Source: Acanthosoma haemorrhoidale (lineage: Eukaryota > Arthropoda > Insecta > Hemiptera > Acanthosomatidae). Taken from it: DNA of 64,000 nt. The translations under genes and the position numbers were made by a program. Numbering within the stretch: the first letter of the stretch is position 1; each line of letters opens with the position of its first letter. Shown here piece after piece: positions 11,777 through 23,363 of the stretch. The DNA lies in assembly GCA_930367205.1 (NCBI GenBank), contig OV884012.1:35312796-35376795 (forward strand). The letters are read 5' to 3'. The notes under the pieces were generated by a model that made no database searches, was not told the origin of the DNA, and saw only the letters and a list, made by a program, of their open reading frames with translations.

Positions 11777-14396
11777 AGATCCTGGAAGAGATGTTGACTC
11801 GGCAATACAGGAAAGGGACACTGTATGTATCCTATAATCTCCCGTAATCCGCCCAAGGCACCACGAAGGTAGTTTGTCTTTTGATAATCCTATTTTCCGC
11901 CTTGCTTAATCTGTCTTGGTCCTTTGTCTTCTACATCCTGTGACATTAATAATTGGTGATCCCCGTGAGATGATGCCAAGTTCGCACCACCGAAGCAGCG
12001 TTCAATGTTCAGTTGAATTGGTCGATGATTGATTGGTATGGGACGGAGCGGTGTTGGTTGACTGGTACATGTCCTCGCTTATTCCATATTGAACTTACAT
12101 ATTTTTAAAAAATATTAATATCAAATGCTGAATATATCAAAAATTTATTCGCAATTTTGTTACACATCAATCATAAATCAAATTGTATTTTAAAAAGTTT
12201 CGAGCGATATAGGACTTCGGGAGCTTTAAAAAAAGTGCATATTGATAGTGAGAAATACCATCATAATATTATTTGGTGAAAGCTGTGAACAGTGTTAATT
12301 TTTTACTTAAGGTAAGTCATTAATTACTAAACAGAACCTGCAACTTCCTTTGAGACCAAGCAACATATTCTGCATAACATTCTACAGTTCAAACAATTTT
12401 GTAACTTGCTGGCTTCCAACGTTATTTTTAAGTTATGCGACCTATTAATGAGCATTGTTTTGTGTATGGCTGTCGTGGTATAGCACGTTTCCTATTCATC
12501 AGGTTTATCGACCCACAAACTTAAATATATCACTTACCCTATCGTCTATCCCTGGCGAGGTGAAACACCCTTGTGAAATATACTGTTCCACTCAGTGATA
12601 TATTGTTAAGGGTTCCTATAAATTCTCGTAAAAACAGATTAGCGTTTCAAACACACAAAGACTTCCTAGGCAGGTGTGAAGCGCTGTGTGAAATTTACAA
12701 CGTCGTAATTATTTGTGCCAGGGTCTTGGAGTTGGCATGCGTTAAATATTGAATACAGACGAATAGGCCCTTACAACAACCAGCTACTTACTAATATAGA
12801 AGGTAATGGAGGTTTCAAATGCGCTACTGCCATTTAATCACAAAAAAAAACCTCTCATTTAAAATTATATTATTTCTACATTTTTAGGAAATTCCTCGTT
12901 GTAAATTAACAACATTAATGAAAGCACGACCTACGGTTAATATGATAAACCAGATTTTGTATGTCTGATTTACTTTCAAGTGATGTTCCAACAACCCCTA
13001 TACCCGTTTCCTGGTCCCCAACTTATTTTTTTTTCAATATAAAATCCACAGTAAATAATTCTTGGAAATGTACTTTATGAAGTATTTTTTATCACTAGAT
13101 CTTCTCTACCCTCGTGTTTGATTTCAATTGAATCGGTAGATAAATCCCCACGCAGAACGATAAGCATTTAGATGGAAAACGGGTACATTTGAATACTCGT
13201 CGTTCGCCTTCACTAATAGGTCGTATCAAAACGGAATGAGATGTACTCCCGATACATAGAAATGTATGCACGAGTCAGTTGCCGTGTTCTAAGGAGAAAT
13301 AGACCATTGAAAAAAAAATACTCGGTATGTTTAAGTAGGCACTTCACTTTTAAACATGTTCTATTGTTTTTATCTGTATGTACAACACAAACGGTCATGA
13401 AGATAATTTAACCGAATCAAATTAAGGGTGCATTGCACCTTTAACCTCCCGTAATACACTGATCAAGTTTGCTGGCTCAATAACAACTTTATCGCAAGAT
13501 AAACATGTCACTATTTCACCCCACGGTTTATTGCTGGTAAAAATAGTACCTAAAAAATCGATTCAAAATATTTGAAAAATATCATTGGACTTATAGGCTT
13601 CTATACAAATCAATGTTAAACCATAGGTTTCTAAATCCAACGTACAAAGAGAGATCTCAGATGAATGTCATACTCGCCTTATCTATCTATTACCTTTCAA
13701 CGAGGCGAAATACCTTTACGTTTTGTGCCTAAAATACAAATACAAACAAAACGTACTTACAAATAAATCGATAGAATGTAATGGAATAATATCATCCCAA
13801 CAGGCTGTGGGGTGGGACTCTAAATGGAATACCGATTTGTTTCATTTTTATCTATTTCAGCTATTGTATTATAACTCTCAGCCCCTAATGAAAGTACATT
13901 ACATAAGAGCGTACTAAACTTAGATAATATAGAATTTTCGTGCTTAAAAATATTCAATACTTCTTGTTATTCGATTAAGCAAATTTCTCAAATCAACAAG
14001 TAGTTTCCCGGCGTAGATATTATACAGGAATGTGTAGAGTATAATTGGCATTCTGGCCTCTCTGAATAATTATATTCAAATCGCTTTCTACCTCTTTGAT
14101 ACATACTTTTTTATATTTAAAAACATATTAGTCTAACACGAATTTGTTAGTGAGACCTCCTTGGGAGTTGAATTGCATGCTAGTGGAAGACTGCTTATTC
14201 AGATGTCATGAACTGACTTCTGATGCCCTCTCTTATACTCAGTTATTTCATCTGTAGAAAGATGAATGTAGCAGTAATAATAATAATAAAACAACGCAGT
14301 AATATAAAATCGCGGAATCTCGTACTTATCTATGTTAACAAAAAGTATAACAAATTGGGCATCGAAAAGATGTGCCATGTTTTGACGTGGAGTTAC

Positions 14397-14444
14397 CTGG
14401 AGCGCTAGGAGAGCGAAGAGGAGCAAAGACGGCAGCAGGGACAT
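14397..14444 (-). CDS. First coding exon: signal peptide of the neuropeptide-like gene
   Basis: The exon starts at an ATG on the minus strand and encodes 16 residues, MSLLPSLLLFALLALQ, a textbook signal-peptide core (Leu-rich hydrophobic stretch after a short polar start). It ends at a canonical donor, CAG|GTAACT, in phase 0. A short Leu-rich first coding exon with a phase-0 donor is common in secreted-peptide genes. The next exon seen with a matching phase is 7484-7785, which carries the amidated-peptide motifs. Joining them gives a secreted precursor of about 115 residues. The join is inference. The ATG lies 31 nt downstream of the last base pair of a TATATAA box, so either the 5' UTR is very short or the AG in GGGCAG just before the ATG is the acceptor of an upstream UTR exon. 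Confidence 0.5.
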
Positions 14445-14474
14445 GTTTGAGACGGATGCTGCCCAAGTGGATCG

Positions 14475-14481
14475 TTATATA
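14475..14481 (-). promoter_or_regulatory. TATA box upstream of the signal-peptide exon
   Basis: TATATAA on the minus strand lies about 31-37 nt upstream of the ATG at 14444. A start site about 30 nt downstream would fall only a few bases before the ATG. The surroundings are less AT-rich than the flanks, which makes a chance match somewhat less likely. Confidence 0.4.
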
Positions 14482-15068
14482 GGAAGTGGAAGGTGTGGTG
14501 GGAGCACATCCAGGGGGGAATTAATGTAGCTAAAAGCAAACAGAGATTGGCTAATTCTATCTCTTTGTGTGCGCCTAACCTAATCAGCCACTAGCCGACT
14601 GTCCGGGTCTACCTTCAAGGAGGTCTTTTCTTCTTCTTTGGTACTTACTTAATGGTTATTACTCAATATACTGTGATATAAAGCATGGTTAACTGGAGTT
14701 TGTCTTAAATGAAATATCTTAAAATTCAGACGATTATTACAGGACACATCATATTTTTATCGGATTAGTTTAAGCAGGTAGTTTAAAAGATAGTCCACTT
14801 TTTTGGTGCATTTCATATTTCTTTGTCATTCCTATCTCTTGTTTGGAGTTCTGGATCGTAACTTTTTAGTAAATGCTCGTTGTCTGCCTGAAGGTTGAAC
14901 CAAGAATCGTTATAAAAAAAATATATGAACCGTGAAATGTGATATAAGTGAAGAAGGAACGTACGAACGCTAAAAGGGTTGAATTTCTGCAATTAGAATA
15001 CACCCCTAGTTTTGTTTTTTATGGCCTATTTTTGGGGGAGGAGGTTTACCTACATTACTATTGACTCT

Positions 15069-15912
15069 TGTAGCGACCGCTAACTACATAAGATAAATCA
15101 CCCTATACTCTATTGTATATAAATTGTAAACAAATGTAAATAACATTACCAGAATATAAATCATTGTAAATATAGTAATCAATAAACATGCAGCTAGGAG
15201 CCAATTAGTTATATGAGCTAGGACACCACGTGTCAGGGCAGGTATAGACCAAACCGCCGAGAGACCCTTACCCGGGTCACGTCTCTTTGTCAGAGAACAA
15301 AGAAAAATACATACTCAACGGGCATTGGGTACTATAAAAACAGTGCTGATTGGCTACTGACGAAGCCAGCTGGGTATTTAAGACCGGCGGTTTGGGGCCT
15401 GTATATCATTCTCCTGGGAACTAACTGGCTCGTGGCTGCTCTGCTTTAAACTCTGAAACTTGGCTTCTTCTTTATGAAAACCTCTGCATCTCTCTCTCCT
15501 CACCTTGCTACGTTTTAGTCCGGTGTTGTCAGACCCCATACCTTCCTAGTTGGAATCTCTGCCTTCGTCTCGCTAAATCTAGCACCTCCTTGGGAGAGAC
15601 CTATCCCTAGTGGACATCGGTTGTCGTGGCCCTGCAAGCTCGCCTTTGGGATCCGGACAGATTTCACCTACCTTTATATCCGAGTGTGAATTCGTGGTCA
15701 TTCCAACTACCTACACCACCTACCCTATACCTCTTCTCCTGAACATAGTGCATTGTCGGGGCACATACCTGGATATACATCAAAAATGGAGTCAGATGGA
15801 CCGTCATGAAACGATTGTCCAGGTCATAAACTTAATCAACCCTCACTTCGTCACCAAGGCTAGGGTAACTAGGCACCCCCCTCGTGACGACCCGGCAACT
15901 TTATCTCCGTAA
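15069..15912 (+). promoter_or_regulatory. GC-richer promoter-like or solo-LTR-like block
   Basis: This block differs in composition from its AT-rich flanks. It holds an inverted CCAAT box (ATTGGCT, 15349-15355), TATAAAA (15333-15339) and a second TATA-like GTATTTAAG (about 15374). A 100-codon open frame with no recognised domain follows (15610-15912). It begins near TGTAGCGACC, a form seen at the start of many Ty3/Gypsy LTRs, but no matching LTR partner, PBS or target duplication was found. A solo LTR or a promoter divergent from the neuropeptide-like gene are both possible. Confidence 0.3.
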
Positions 15913-17347
15913 ATGCTGAAAGTATAAAAGTAGTATACTTTTCCGCAAATCGATTTCCGCAGTTGATCCGAAGATCAGTTGCCTCCTCTTTTTCCTTTTT
16001 TTTTTATACGAGAATGTGCTTCCTGTTATTAATAAATTAGAAATCAAACCTCTGAAAAATTCTTCATTTTATTTTTTAACAGTTTTTTCAGTTAATTAAA
16101 AAAAAATATTGCCAAAAAAAATATTAAAACCAGTTTGTACCAAATTAGCTGAGCTTTATATCTTAAATATCTGAACTTTGATTTGATAAATCTTCCTGTT
16201 ATTGAATTTGAACTTATAATTATTCAGCTGTCATTTCAGTGTATGGATATTCCTTTATATTTTACGATGGATAAGATTGGTTTATGACCGCTATAGTCTA
16301 CATACACACCGCTGTCGAATAGATACATAAAGACGTCAATCTGTACCCGTATGAAAGAAAGCTCAGGCTCTCCCTTCCAATTCGACATTTAAATAACATT
16401 TTAAAAAAAAGTAATATTATTTTATTATTATGAAAAATTGATACTATATTGATATATATATTAGATCTTAGAATATAAAACAAAACAAAGATTATTAGAT
16501 CACAGTTGATCCTGTAACGTAAATTCTTATCAAAGATATTCAAACGAAAAAATTGTGTAAGGGGTCGACTTTAATATGAAACAGGGTCAAACAAAGAGGG
16601 CCGATAGAAAGGGTGATTTGATCCTGTAAACTTAGTTATACAAAAAAAAATTAAAACGTGCAAAATCCGAAGCTAATTAGATTCGGGGCAGGTGGTATCG
16701 ACAAAGGCGTGGCTGACCAAGCACTGGAAGGGGGGCATTTCCCCGAAGCAGCCCCCTCCTTTCAATACCGTTTGAATTATTAGATTTTTAGCCTCCCCTG
16801 AGCCGAAACAAATAGAGTGCTACTTTTATGCAAGGAATTTTGTGACTCTTGGTGGAAAAGTTGCCTTGTTTTTGCCTGACCCACTTTCAGTAGTACACGG
16901 CACTAAGGCAACCAATAATAGATTTTTTAAACGTTAAGTCAAATTCACAGTATTGAAAACTTAGTTTCCTTCGCACAGCTTCTTAGTCTAACAATGGCTC
17001 ACGATAAGTTTGTTTAGATTTCATAGGAATATTAAACAATGGTTCTTTAATTAAAATTAAACAAGAGCTCTTAATTTCCGAATAGTTCAACGGATAATTT
17101 GCATACAATTTTTATTAAACAGTTTTAATCGTAATCATAATCATTCAAGGGTAATAAACAGTGTTGAACTATCATGTCGTCAAATAGTTGCAGGTTTAGG
17201 GTTACAAAAAGAAACTACTATTTCACATTTAACGAAACTTCCACAAGACCTACACCCTCAAGATCTCAAAACTTCTACAAGATATAATCATTGGAAATAG
17301 GTTCCATTACAATAAATGCATTTTTACAACCTTTTTAAAAGCTACCC
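15913..17347. other. AT-rich non-coding stretch
   Basis: No gene, repeat family or splice-bounded exon is recognised between the promoter-like block and the left LTR of the Mag-type element. Confidence 0.5.
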
Positions 17348-17515
17348 TGTTGTGTCTATCGAACTATGGTATTTATCGATTCATCGATTAGGTGAAGTTG
17401 TTGTTATCTAAGGAAAACCTTATTCATGTTCATGTTTTTTTTTAGTTATCGATCACGTAATAAAGCAGTGTGCTCAATAAGTATTTATTCTATTTAATTC
17501 AACCCGTACATAATA
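17348..17515 (+). repeat. 5' LTR of the Mag-type element
   Basis: It runs from TGTTGTGTCTATCG to CCCGTACATAATA, 168 bp. The 3' LTR at 23191-23358 is the same length and differs at about five positions. AATAAAG near 17458 is the likely polyadenylation signal. The PBS follows after three bases. Confidence 0.88.
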
Positions 17516-17673
17516 AACTGGCGACGAGGGTCAAAATTGAACGTTAGGTGTTACAGTGAACTGTTAATAGTTGTGCATTATTATTTATTATAAATACTGA
17601 CTGTAAATAGTTTACCTACATTCAATTCCAAGTAAGGTACAATATTAATATTAAACAAGATAAGAAATTAAAT

Positions 17674-18595
17674 ATGGATCCGGAACAATTTAAACAATTT
17701 ATGGCTGCTCAACAAGCCCAATTTCAAGCATTTTTACAGGGTGTAATTCCAATTCAAAAACAGTCCGAATCTATTATTTATAATTTTGAAAATTTTGATA
17801 AATCTAAAGAATGTTTTTCTCAGTACCTTGAAAGATTCAATAATTATTTATTAATAAAAGGTTTGGAAAATAATGAAATCGCATCAAAAACAATTCTTTT
17901 AAATAGCATAGGTGCAGAACACTATGAACTCTTAAAAATTTCTGCCGCACCTGAAGAAGTTTCTAACTTAAATTACAAAGAAGTGATTGAAATTTGAAAG
18001 AATCAGCTAATTGCCAAATCAAGCGTAATTGTCGAACGTCATAGATTTTTATCACAGAAGCAGGATTCTAATGAACCAGTAAATACATATGCAAACGAAT
18101 TGAAAAAGTTTGTTCCTAAATGCCAATTTGTGTGGAAAGTCAGTCCCAGATATTTTCTTGTTGTCACAGTTTATTAGAGGCCTGAGCGATCAGTCGATGA
18201 GACAGCAATTATTACTACAGAGCCCTGGTACATTCGATGAAGCTATAACAAAGGCTCTGGCATTAGAGGCATCTATCTCTGATAGCAGGGAAATTTCGGG
18301 AGAAAAGTCATATGATTCTTCAATTAATAGAGTTTCAAGACCTACAAGATCTTTCTCTACTGTACGCTTCCGACAAAAACAAACAATAAATTTTAAAAAT
18401 CTTGGAATTGAAGGACTATGTTTTCGCTGAGGCCGTAATAATCACAACGCTAAAGATTGTAGAGTAAAATTCAACCAGATAAGGTGTAAATATTGCAAGA
18501 AAGAAGGTCATGTTGAGAAAGTTTGTTTAAAAAAGCTTATCTCTTCCAAGAAAAATATTAATTCTGTTAATAATGTGGATGCTGATTCAAGTTCA
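17674..18595 (+). pseudogene. gag: gag of the Mag-type element, broken
   Basis: The ATG at 17674 starts a typical Mag Gag (MDPEQFKQFMAAQQAQFQ), which packages element RNA. The frame is closed by TGA at 17995-17997. A shift into another frame follows near 18110 (FIRGLSDQSMRQQLLL matches the Gag capsid). A second TGA at 18428-18430 falls inside the first CCHC box. The second zinc knuckle (CKYCKKEGHVEKVC) is intact at about 18488-18528. With two stops and one shift it cannot make full Gag. Confidence 0.85.
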
Positions 18596-18689
18596 TAAGA
18601 AACATATGATGTTTACCAGATAATAGATGTTTATGCTGAGTAACCTCTTAAACGATTCAAGATGCGCAAAAATATTTTGTTAATGTCAA

Positions 18690-20659
18690 AATTGAAAACA
18701 AGTTACAAACCTTTGAAGTGGATTCTGGTGCGGGACAGACTCTGCTACCCAAGTCTATTTTTCATAAACTTCAACTTAAAGCAAAAATTCAAAGCACCAA
18801 CATACGATTTAGGTCATACACATCTGAAATTGTGACTCCATTGGGTTATGTGGAAGCACTCGTTCAATACAGAGATATAGGATCGACAGAAATATTGTTT
18901 GTGGTTCCGGACGGATTTACACCTCTACTGGGCCGTACCTGGATTCGACATTTGAACATTAAACTGCAAGATTTAGACAGCAAGAGTATTTCATCCCAAA
19001 GTGATTCTATAGCATGCGTAAACACAACAAATTTTTCACAAAATATTTACTCGAAATTCAAATTAATTTTCGAGCAACGTGTTGGTTGCACTCCTAACAT
19101 TCAATGTAATTTAAAATTGAAAGAAAATTCAAAATCCGTATGTCTAAAAGCCAGAGAGATTCCATTCGCTCTAAAAACAAAGGTGGAAGAAGAGCTTAAT
19201 AACCTTGAAAGAGAAGGAATTATTACTCCAGTTCAAGTTAGTGATTGGGCATCACCGCTAGTTGTTATACCTAAGCCCGACGGGTCAGTAAGGCTTTGCA
19301 TTGATTATAAAGTAGCAGTCAGTCCTCAGCTTCTTTCAGCGCACTACCCGATTCCTAAAATTGATGATATTCTAAGTAATCTTCGAGATTCTAATTTTTT
19401 TTGTACATTGGACTTATTCAAAGCTTACTTACATATTCCGGTCGATGAAGAGAGCGCTAACGTTCAAACAATCATAACTCATAAAGGAACATTTAAATTC
19501 AACCGGCTGTCTTTCGGAATCAAGACTGCTCCAAGCGAGTTTCATCGCATCATGGACCAGATCCTGGCGGGTCTTCCTGGCGTTACAGCTTACTTTGACG
19601 ACATTATAGTGCATGGTTCAACTCTACAAGATTGTTACAATCGACTTTGTGCTTGCCTGGAAAGACTTCAATCTTACGATTTACATTTAAACCAAAAAAA
19701 ATGCCAATTTTTCAAAACTAAAATTAAATATCTTGGTTACATTGTTGAAGGAAACAAAATTTCAAAGGATCCATCAAAGATTAAGGCTATTACAGAAGCT
19801 CCACGACCTCAAAATCAAGAAGATGTTAAAAGATTTTTAGGAATCATCTCTTATTATTCAAGATTCATTCCAAATGCTTCAAAAATTACACATCCAATTC
19901 GATTATTACTCCAGAAGGTAAGAAAATTTCACTGGTCTTCGGAGTGTGAAATCGCCTTCAGAACTTCAAAAAATGAAATGGCTAATGATAGATTCCTAAC
20001 ACCTTTCAATCCTGAATTACCTGTAGTTGTAGCTAGCGACGCTTCGCCGACCGGCATAGCAGGTGTGTTGTCTCATGTAGTCGATGGCATAGAAAAGCCA
20101 ATTGCATATGCTTCAAGATCACTTTCGAAATCGGAAATGAATCATAGTCAGTTAGACAGAGAGGCTCTAGCCATTGTATTCGCCTCGAAAAATTTTTTTT
20201 ATTTTCTATTTGGAAGGACCTTCACGTTGATTACAGACAACAAACCACTAAGTAGAATTTTTCATGAAGGTGCAAACCTACCAGCGATGACATCCGCTAG
20301 CTTAATGAGATATGCGGCTTGGCTTACCAATTTTGATTATAAAATCCAGCATCGACCTGCAGAAGAAAATGTACATGCAGACTACCTATCAAGAACGCCA
20401 ATACAAGAAGAAACTACTGTAATTGAAGATAAAATTAATATGGAAGTTGACCTAATTTATAATGAATGTGTTTACAGTATTTCGAATAACTCATTAACTT
20501 ATAAAACTTTAGCAGAGGAAACAGCCAGGGACGAAGAATTATCTAAAATAAAATGTGATTTGCTAAATAATGATTGCTATGATTCAGAATACTATTTACA
20601 AAATGGAATATTTTTCAAGGGTCAGAGAATTATAATACCTTGAACTCTTCAAGAAGATG
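18690..20659 (+). pseudogene. pol: pol of the Mag-type element, 5' part: protease, RT, RNase H
   Basis: The open frame starts upstream of an aspartic protease motif (VDSGAGQTLLP, about 18718). It continues through reverse transcriptase with the catalytic box YFDD (about 19590, Phe in place of the usual Ile/Val/Met) and the thumb LGYIVEGNKIS. It then runs into RNase H, with the acidic residues in VVASDASP, REALAIVFA and LITDNKPL. An in-frame TGA at 20641-20643 ends it just before the LINE insertion. Integrase resumes after the insertion at about 22046. In a working element one polyprotein would copy the RNA and insert the cDNA. Confidence 0.88.
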
Positions 20660-20668
20660 TATTAAAAG

Positions 20669-22036
20669 TTTTTTTTTTTTTCTTAGCTCTTAAACTTATA
20701 AAAATAGGATGTGGGAAAAATAAAGAAAAATTATTTTGGGCTAATGAGTGCCTTTCACTAAGGGGAGTCCCCCATTTGAAGGATGTATGAGAAGGATATA
20801 GGGTGTGGAATGCCTAAAAAGGCGGATGGAATCAGGAAGGTAGTGAGAGTCTACCAAGGGTTGAGCCTAGGGTCACCTAGGCAATGGATTGTAGTCGGCC
20901 CGCCCCGGCAGGGGCCTGAAATGAGTCAGCCTCTCGGCCGGAAGGTCGACCCTGCTTACACAGGTAGATGGGGCATAGTGGCTTCGGTTGAGTCGGCCGG
21001 GAGATCGGCCTCGATATCTCGGCTGGGTGTAGTTCGTTCAGTCATCGGGTTCAATGACGTCGATCATCCTCCAGGCTTCGGCGGTCCAGCAGTGCTTCCA
21101 TCTGACGGGCATTGGTGGTGGTTGAAGGTCGGAGAATAGTGGGTTGTGGCTATGTCTGAGTGAGTCAAAAAATTTGATGTGCCTTCTCTTGATAAAATCT
21201 TGAATGGTGAGCACTTCAAATTTTTTATGCATCTCGTCTGCCTTCATTCGGTCGAACGGGCTATGTTTGAGGGAGGTGTGGAGAACTCTGTTCTTAAATT
21301 GCTGGAGCGTTTGGAGAGTGTTAGGAGTCAGATACTTGAAGAGAGGGGTCCCATACATCAAAGCAGGTCTTAGGACGCTCTGGTATATCAGCAGCTTGAG
21401 GCGTACCGATAAAGCCGGGCTGTGAAGTAGGTGTCCGAGGCTGAAGAATTTCTTCCTAACACTCTTTAATTTCTTGCCGAGATGCGTTGTGAACGACAAG
21501 TGCCTACCGAGGGTAATCCCGAGGTAGCACAGCTTGTTGCTTACAGGGCACTCTTTGCCGTCCAAGACGAAGGATTTCGGGAGCTTCTTTTTTCCGGATT
21601 TGTAACTGAATATAATTCCTTGCGTCTTGGCCGGGTTGACTTGAATGTGGACGGCATCGAGTTTCTCGGAGATCCGTTGACTAGCGCTCTCGGCGAATTT
21701 CAGGGCTCTGGAAGGATTGATGCTAGTGCTGTAAACACCTATATCGTCTGCATACGCGGATACCTCGCAGTTGGGGTACGAGGCTCCTACGATGTAGGCG
21801 GTGTAAATGTTGAACAGCAGGGGGCCTAGCACCGATCCTTGGGGGACACCGGCAGTGTAGTTTCTTCGGGTCGTAGACGTAGTGCCTATACGAACCGAAA
21901 AAGTTCTGCCTGTAAGGTAGGATCTTATCAGGTTCTGCAGCTGATCCGAGAATTCGTATTCCCTCAGACGTTGGAGTAAGATGTAGTGGTCCACAGAGTC
22001 GAAAGCTTTCGAACAGTCCAGAGAAATCATAGAGAA
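20669..22036 (-). mobile_element. 5'-truncated Jockey-clade LINE inserted in the Mag-type pol
   Basis: It lies in opposite orientation to its host element. On the plus strand its poly(A) tail appears as a T run at 20669-20680. Target duplications TATTAAAAG flank it (20660-20668 and 22037-22045). It keeps only the 3' half of ORF2 and a 3' UTR of about 350 bp, as expected from incomplete target-primed reverse transcription. The clean 9-bp duplications show that it jumped into the already present Mag-type element. Confidence 0.9.
21038..22030 (-). CDS. LINE ORF2 reverse transcriptase, C-terminal part (5'-truncated)
   Basis: About 330 open codons on the minus strand carry non-LTR reverse transcriptase blocks in order: motif A (LDCSKAFDSVDH), motif B (GVPQGSVLGPLLF) and the catalytic motif C (SAYADDIGVYS). 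The Jockey-type thumb and C-terminal region follow (YLGITLGRHLSF, LRPALMYGTPLF). The N-terminal endonuclease and the first RT blocks are missing by 5' truncation. The remaining frame is uninterrupted, so the insertion is fairly young, but no working enzyme can be made. The stop is at 21038-21040 and a 3' UTR follows. Confidence 0.88.
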   Translation of the reverse strand: MISLDCSKAFDSVDHYILLQRLREYEFSDQLQNLIRSYLTGRTFSVRIGTTSTTRRNYTAGVPQGSVLGPLLFNIYTAYIVGASYPNCEVSAYADDIGVYSTSINPSRALKFAESASQRISEKLDAVHIQVNPAKTQGIIFSYKSGKKKLPKSFVLDGKECPVSNKLCYLGITLGRHLSFTTHLGKKLKSVRKKFFSLGHLLHSPALSVRLKLLIYQSVLRPALMYGTPLFKYLTPNTLQTLQQFKNRVLHTSLKHSPFDRMKADEMHKKFEVLTIQDFIKRRHIKFFDSLRHSHNPLFSDLQPPPMPVRWKHCWTAEAWRMIDVIEPDD

Positions 22037-22045
22037 TATTAAAAG

Positions 22046-23178
22046 AGTTACACCACACGCATATAGGTATTGTGAAAATGAAGCAGTTAGCGAGAAGGTA
22101 TGTTTATTGGAAAAATATTTACCAACAAATTGAAAATCTTGTGAAATCCTGTCAAGAATGTGCTACCATAAGGAAAAATCCAGAAAAAGGTCCTATTCAT
22201 TCCTGGGAAGAGCCAACAGAAAATTTCTAGAGAGTCCATACAGACTATGCCGGACCATTTGAAAATCACCATTTTTTGTTACTGGTTGACGCCAAATCCA
22301 TCTGGGTGGAAGTGCGTATAGCAAAAGAAGCCCCTACTTCGCAAGAAACAATTAAATTATTACAATCGATATTCTATATCCAAGGATTTCCACGAATACT
22401 AGTTTCTGATAATGCAACCATTTTCAAGAGTGAGAAATTCACCGAATTCTGTGATATGGCCGGAATTAAACAAAAATTTATAGCTCCGGGACATCAGGCT
22501 ACGAACGGATTGGCGGAGAGGAATGTTCAGACACTCAAAAACAAATTGAAAGCAATGTCTAAATTGACAATGCCTCTGGAGACAAAAGTTCAAGAGGTAC
22601 TCCTGCGCTACCGTTCAACGCCGTTAGCCTGTGGGAAATCTCCGGCAGAACTGTATCTCAATAGGAGAATTAATATAAAGCTAGATGCACTTAAACCACC
22701 GACTAACAAGTCTGATTTATCTCCAGATAAGTATAAGAAAGTTCGCCAACTCCAGATAGGAGACAGAGTACAAGCTAGGTGGTATGCAAATGGCAAATCT
22801 TCATGGAGATTTGGCCCTGTAATCAAGAAATTCGGCAAGTTGCACTACTTAATCACCTTAGATGGGGATGGCTACACCTTGAAGCGCCACATCGACCAAC
22901 TGCGTCTCGTGTACGTTCCAGAGCAGATAAAGAATGACATTGCTCCTAGTCAAGCTTCGCATGCTAAGAAGAAATTTACCTTCTCTGACAACGAAATTAG
23001 GCAGCCAAGGAATTCTGCAACTCCCACATCACCAGTTGAGCCTTCAACCATCACTGCTCCTGATCCAGTAACCACAGAGACTACACATCCGGCAGCACAA
23101 CCTGAATTCCAGCCTCTACGTAGATCCCAGAGACAACGTCGCGTTCCGGCTCACTTTTCTGATTATGTGCTTAACTAA
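22046..23178 (+). pseudogene. pol: pol of the Mag-type element, 3' part: integrase
   Basis: It resumes directly after the LINE's right target duplication with an HHCC zinc-binding region (His pair in LHHTHIG, Cys pair in CQEC). A catalytic core follows with the D,D-35-E triad: Asp in VHTDYAG, Asp in VSDNATIF and Glu in GLAERNVQ, with exact 35-residue spacing between the last two. A TAG stop at 22228-22230 separates the zinc finger from the core. The C-terminal part has the LTR-integrase domain (GDRVQARWY...WRFGPVIKKFG) and a Pro/Thr-rich tail ending just before the 3' LTR. Confidence 0.88.
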
Positions 23179-23190
23179 GTCGCGGAGAAT

Positions 23191-23358
23191 TGTTGTGTCT
23201 ATCGAACTATGGTATTTATCGATTCATCGATTAGGTGAAGTTGTTGTTATCTAAGGATAAACTTATTCATGTTCATGTTTTGTTTTAGTTATCGATCACG
23301 TAATAAAGCAGTGTGCTCACTAAGTATTTGTTCTATTTAATTCAACCCGTACATAATA
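23191..23358 (+). repeat. 3' LTR of the Mag-type element
   Basis: 168 bp, matching 17348-17515 except at about five positions. TACCC follows directly and repeats the five bases before the 5' LTR. Confidence 0.88.
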
Positions 23359-23363
23359 TACCC

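Larger units (their letters stand above)
7786..14396 (-). other. Inferred 6.6-kb intron of the neuropeptide-like gene
   Basis: The donor is CAG|GTAACT at 14396 and the acceptor is ttgtttcag|TCG at 7786, both phase 0 on the minus strand. Inside lie a LINE fragment (about 8590-8850) and a tRNA-like SINE piece (about 11705-11776). Otherwise the sequence is AT-rich and non-coding. I looked for further FxxxRG(R/K) exons on the minus strand and found none that are convincing. Confidence 0.45.
17348..23358 (+). mobile_element. Mag-clade Ty3/Gypsy LTR retrotransposon, decayed and interrupted
   Basis: The element has two 168-bp LTRs, a target duplication TACCC (17343-17347 and 23359-23363), a PBS-like TGGCGACGAGGGTC at 17519, a gag with two CCHC boxes, and a pol in the order protease, RT, RNase H, integrase. 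The RT wording (YPIPKIDDIL, AYLHIPV) is typical of the Mag clade. Stops and a frameshift in gag, stops in pol, and a LINE inserted into the RNase H-integrase linker make it non-functional. The LTRs differ at about 5 of 168 sites, so it is the oldest of the complete LTR elements here. Confidence 0.9.

Noticed and set aside
20669..20680. T run as a transcription terminator
   Set aside because: It is the poly(A) tail of the minus-strand LINE, directly next to the target duplication.
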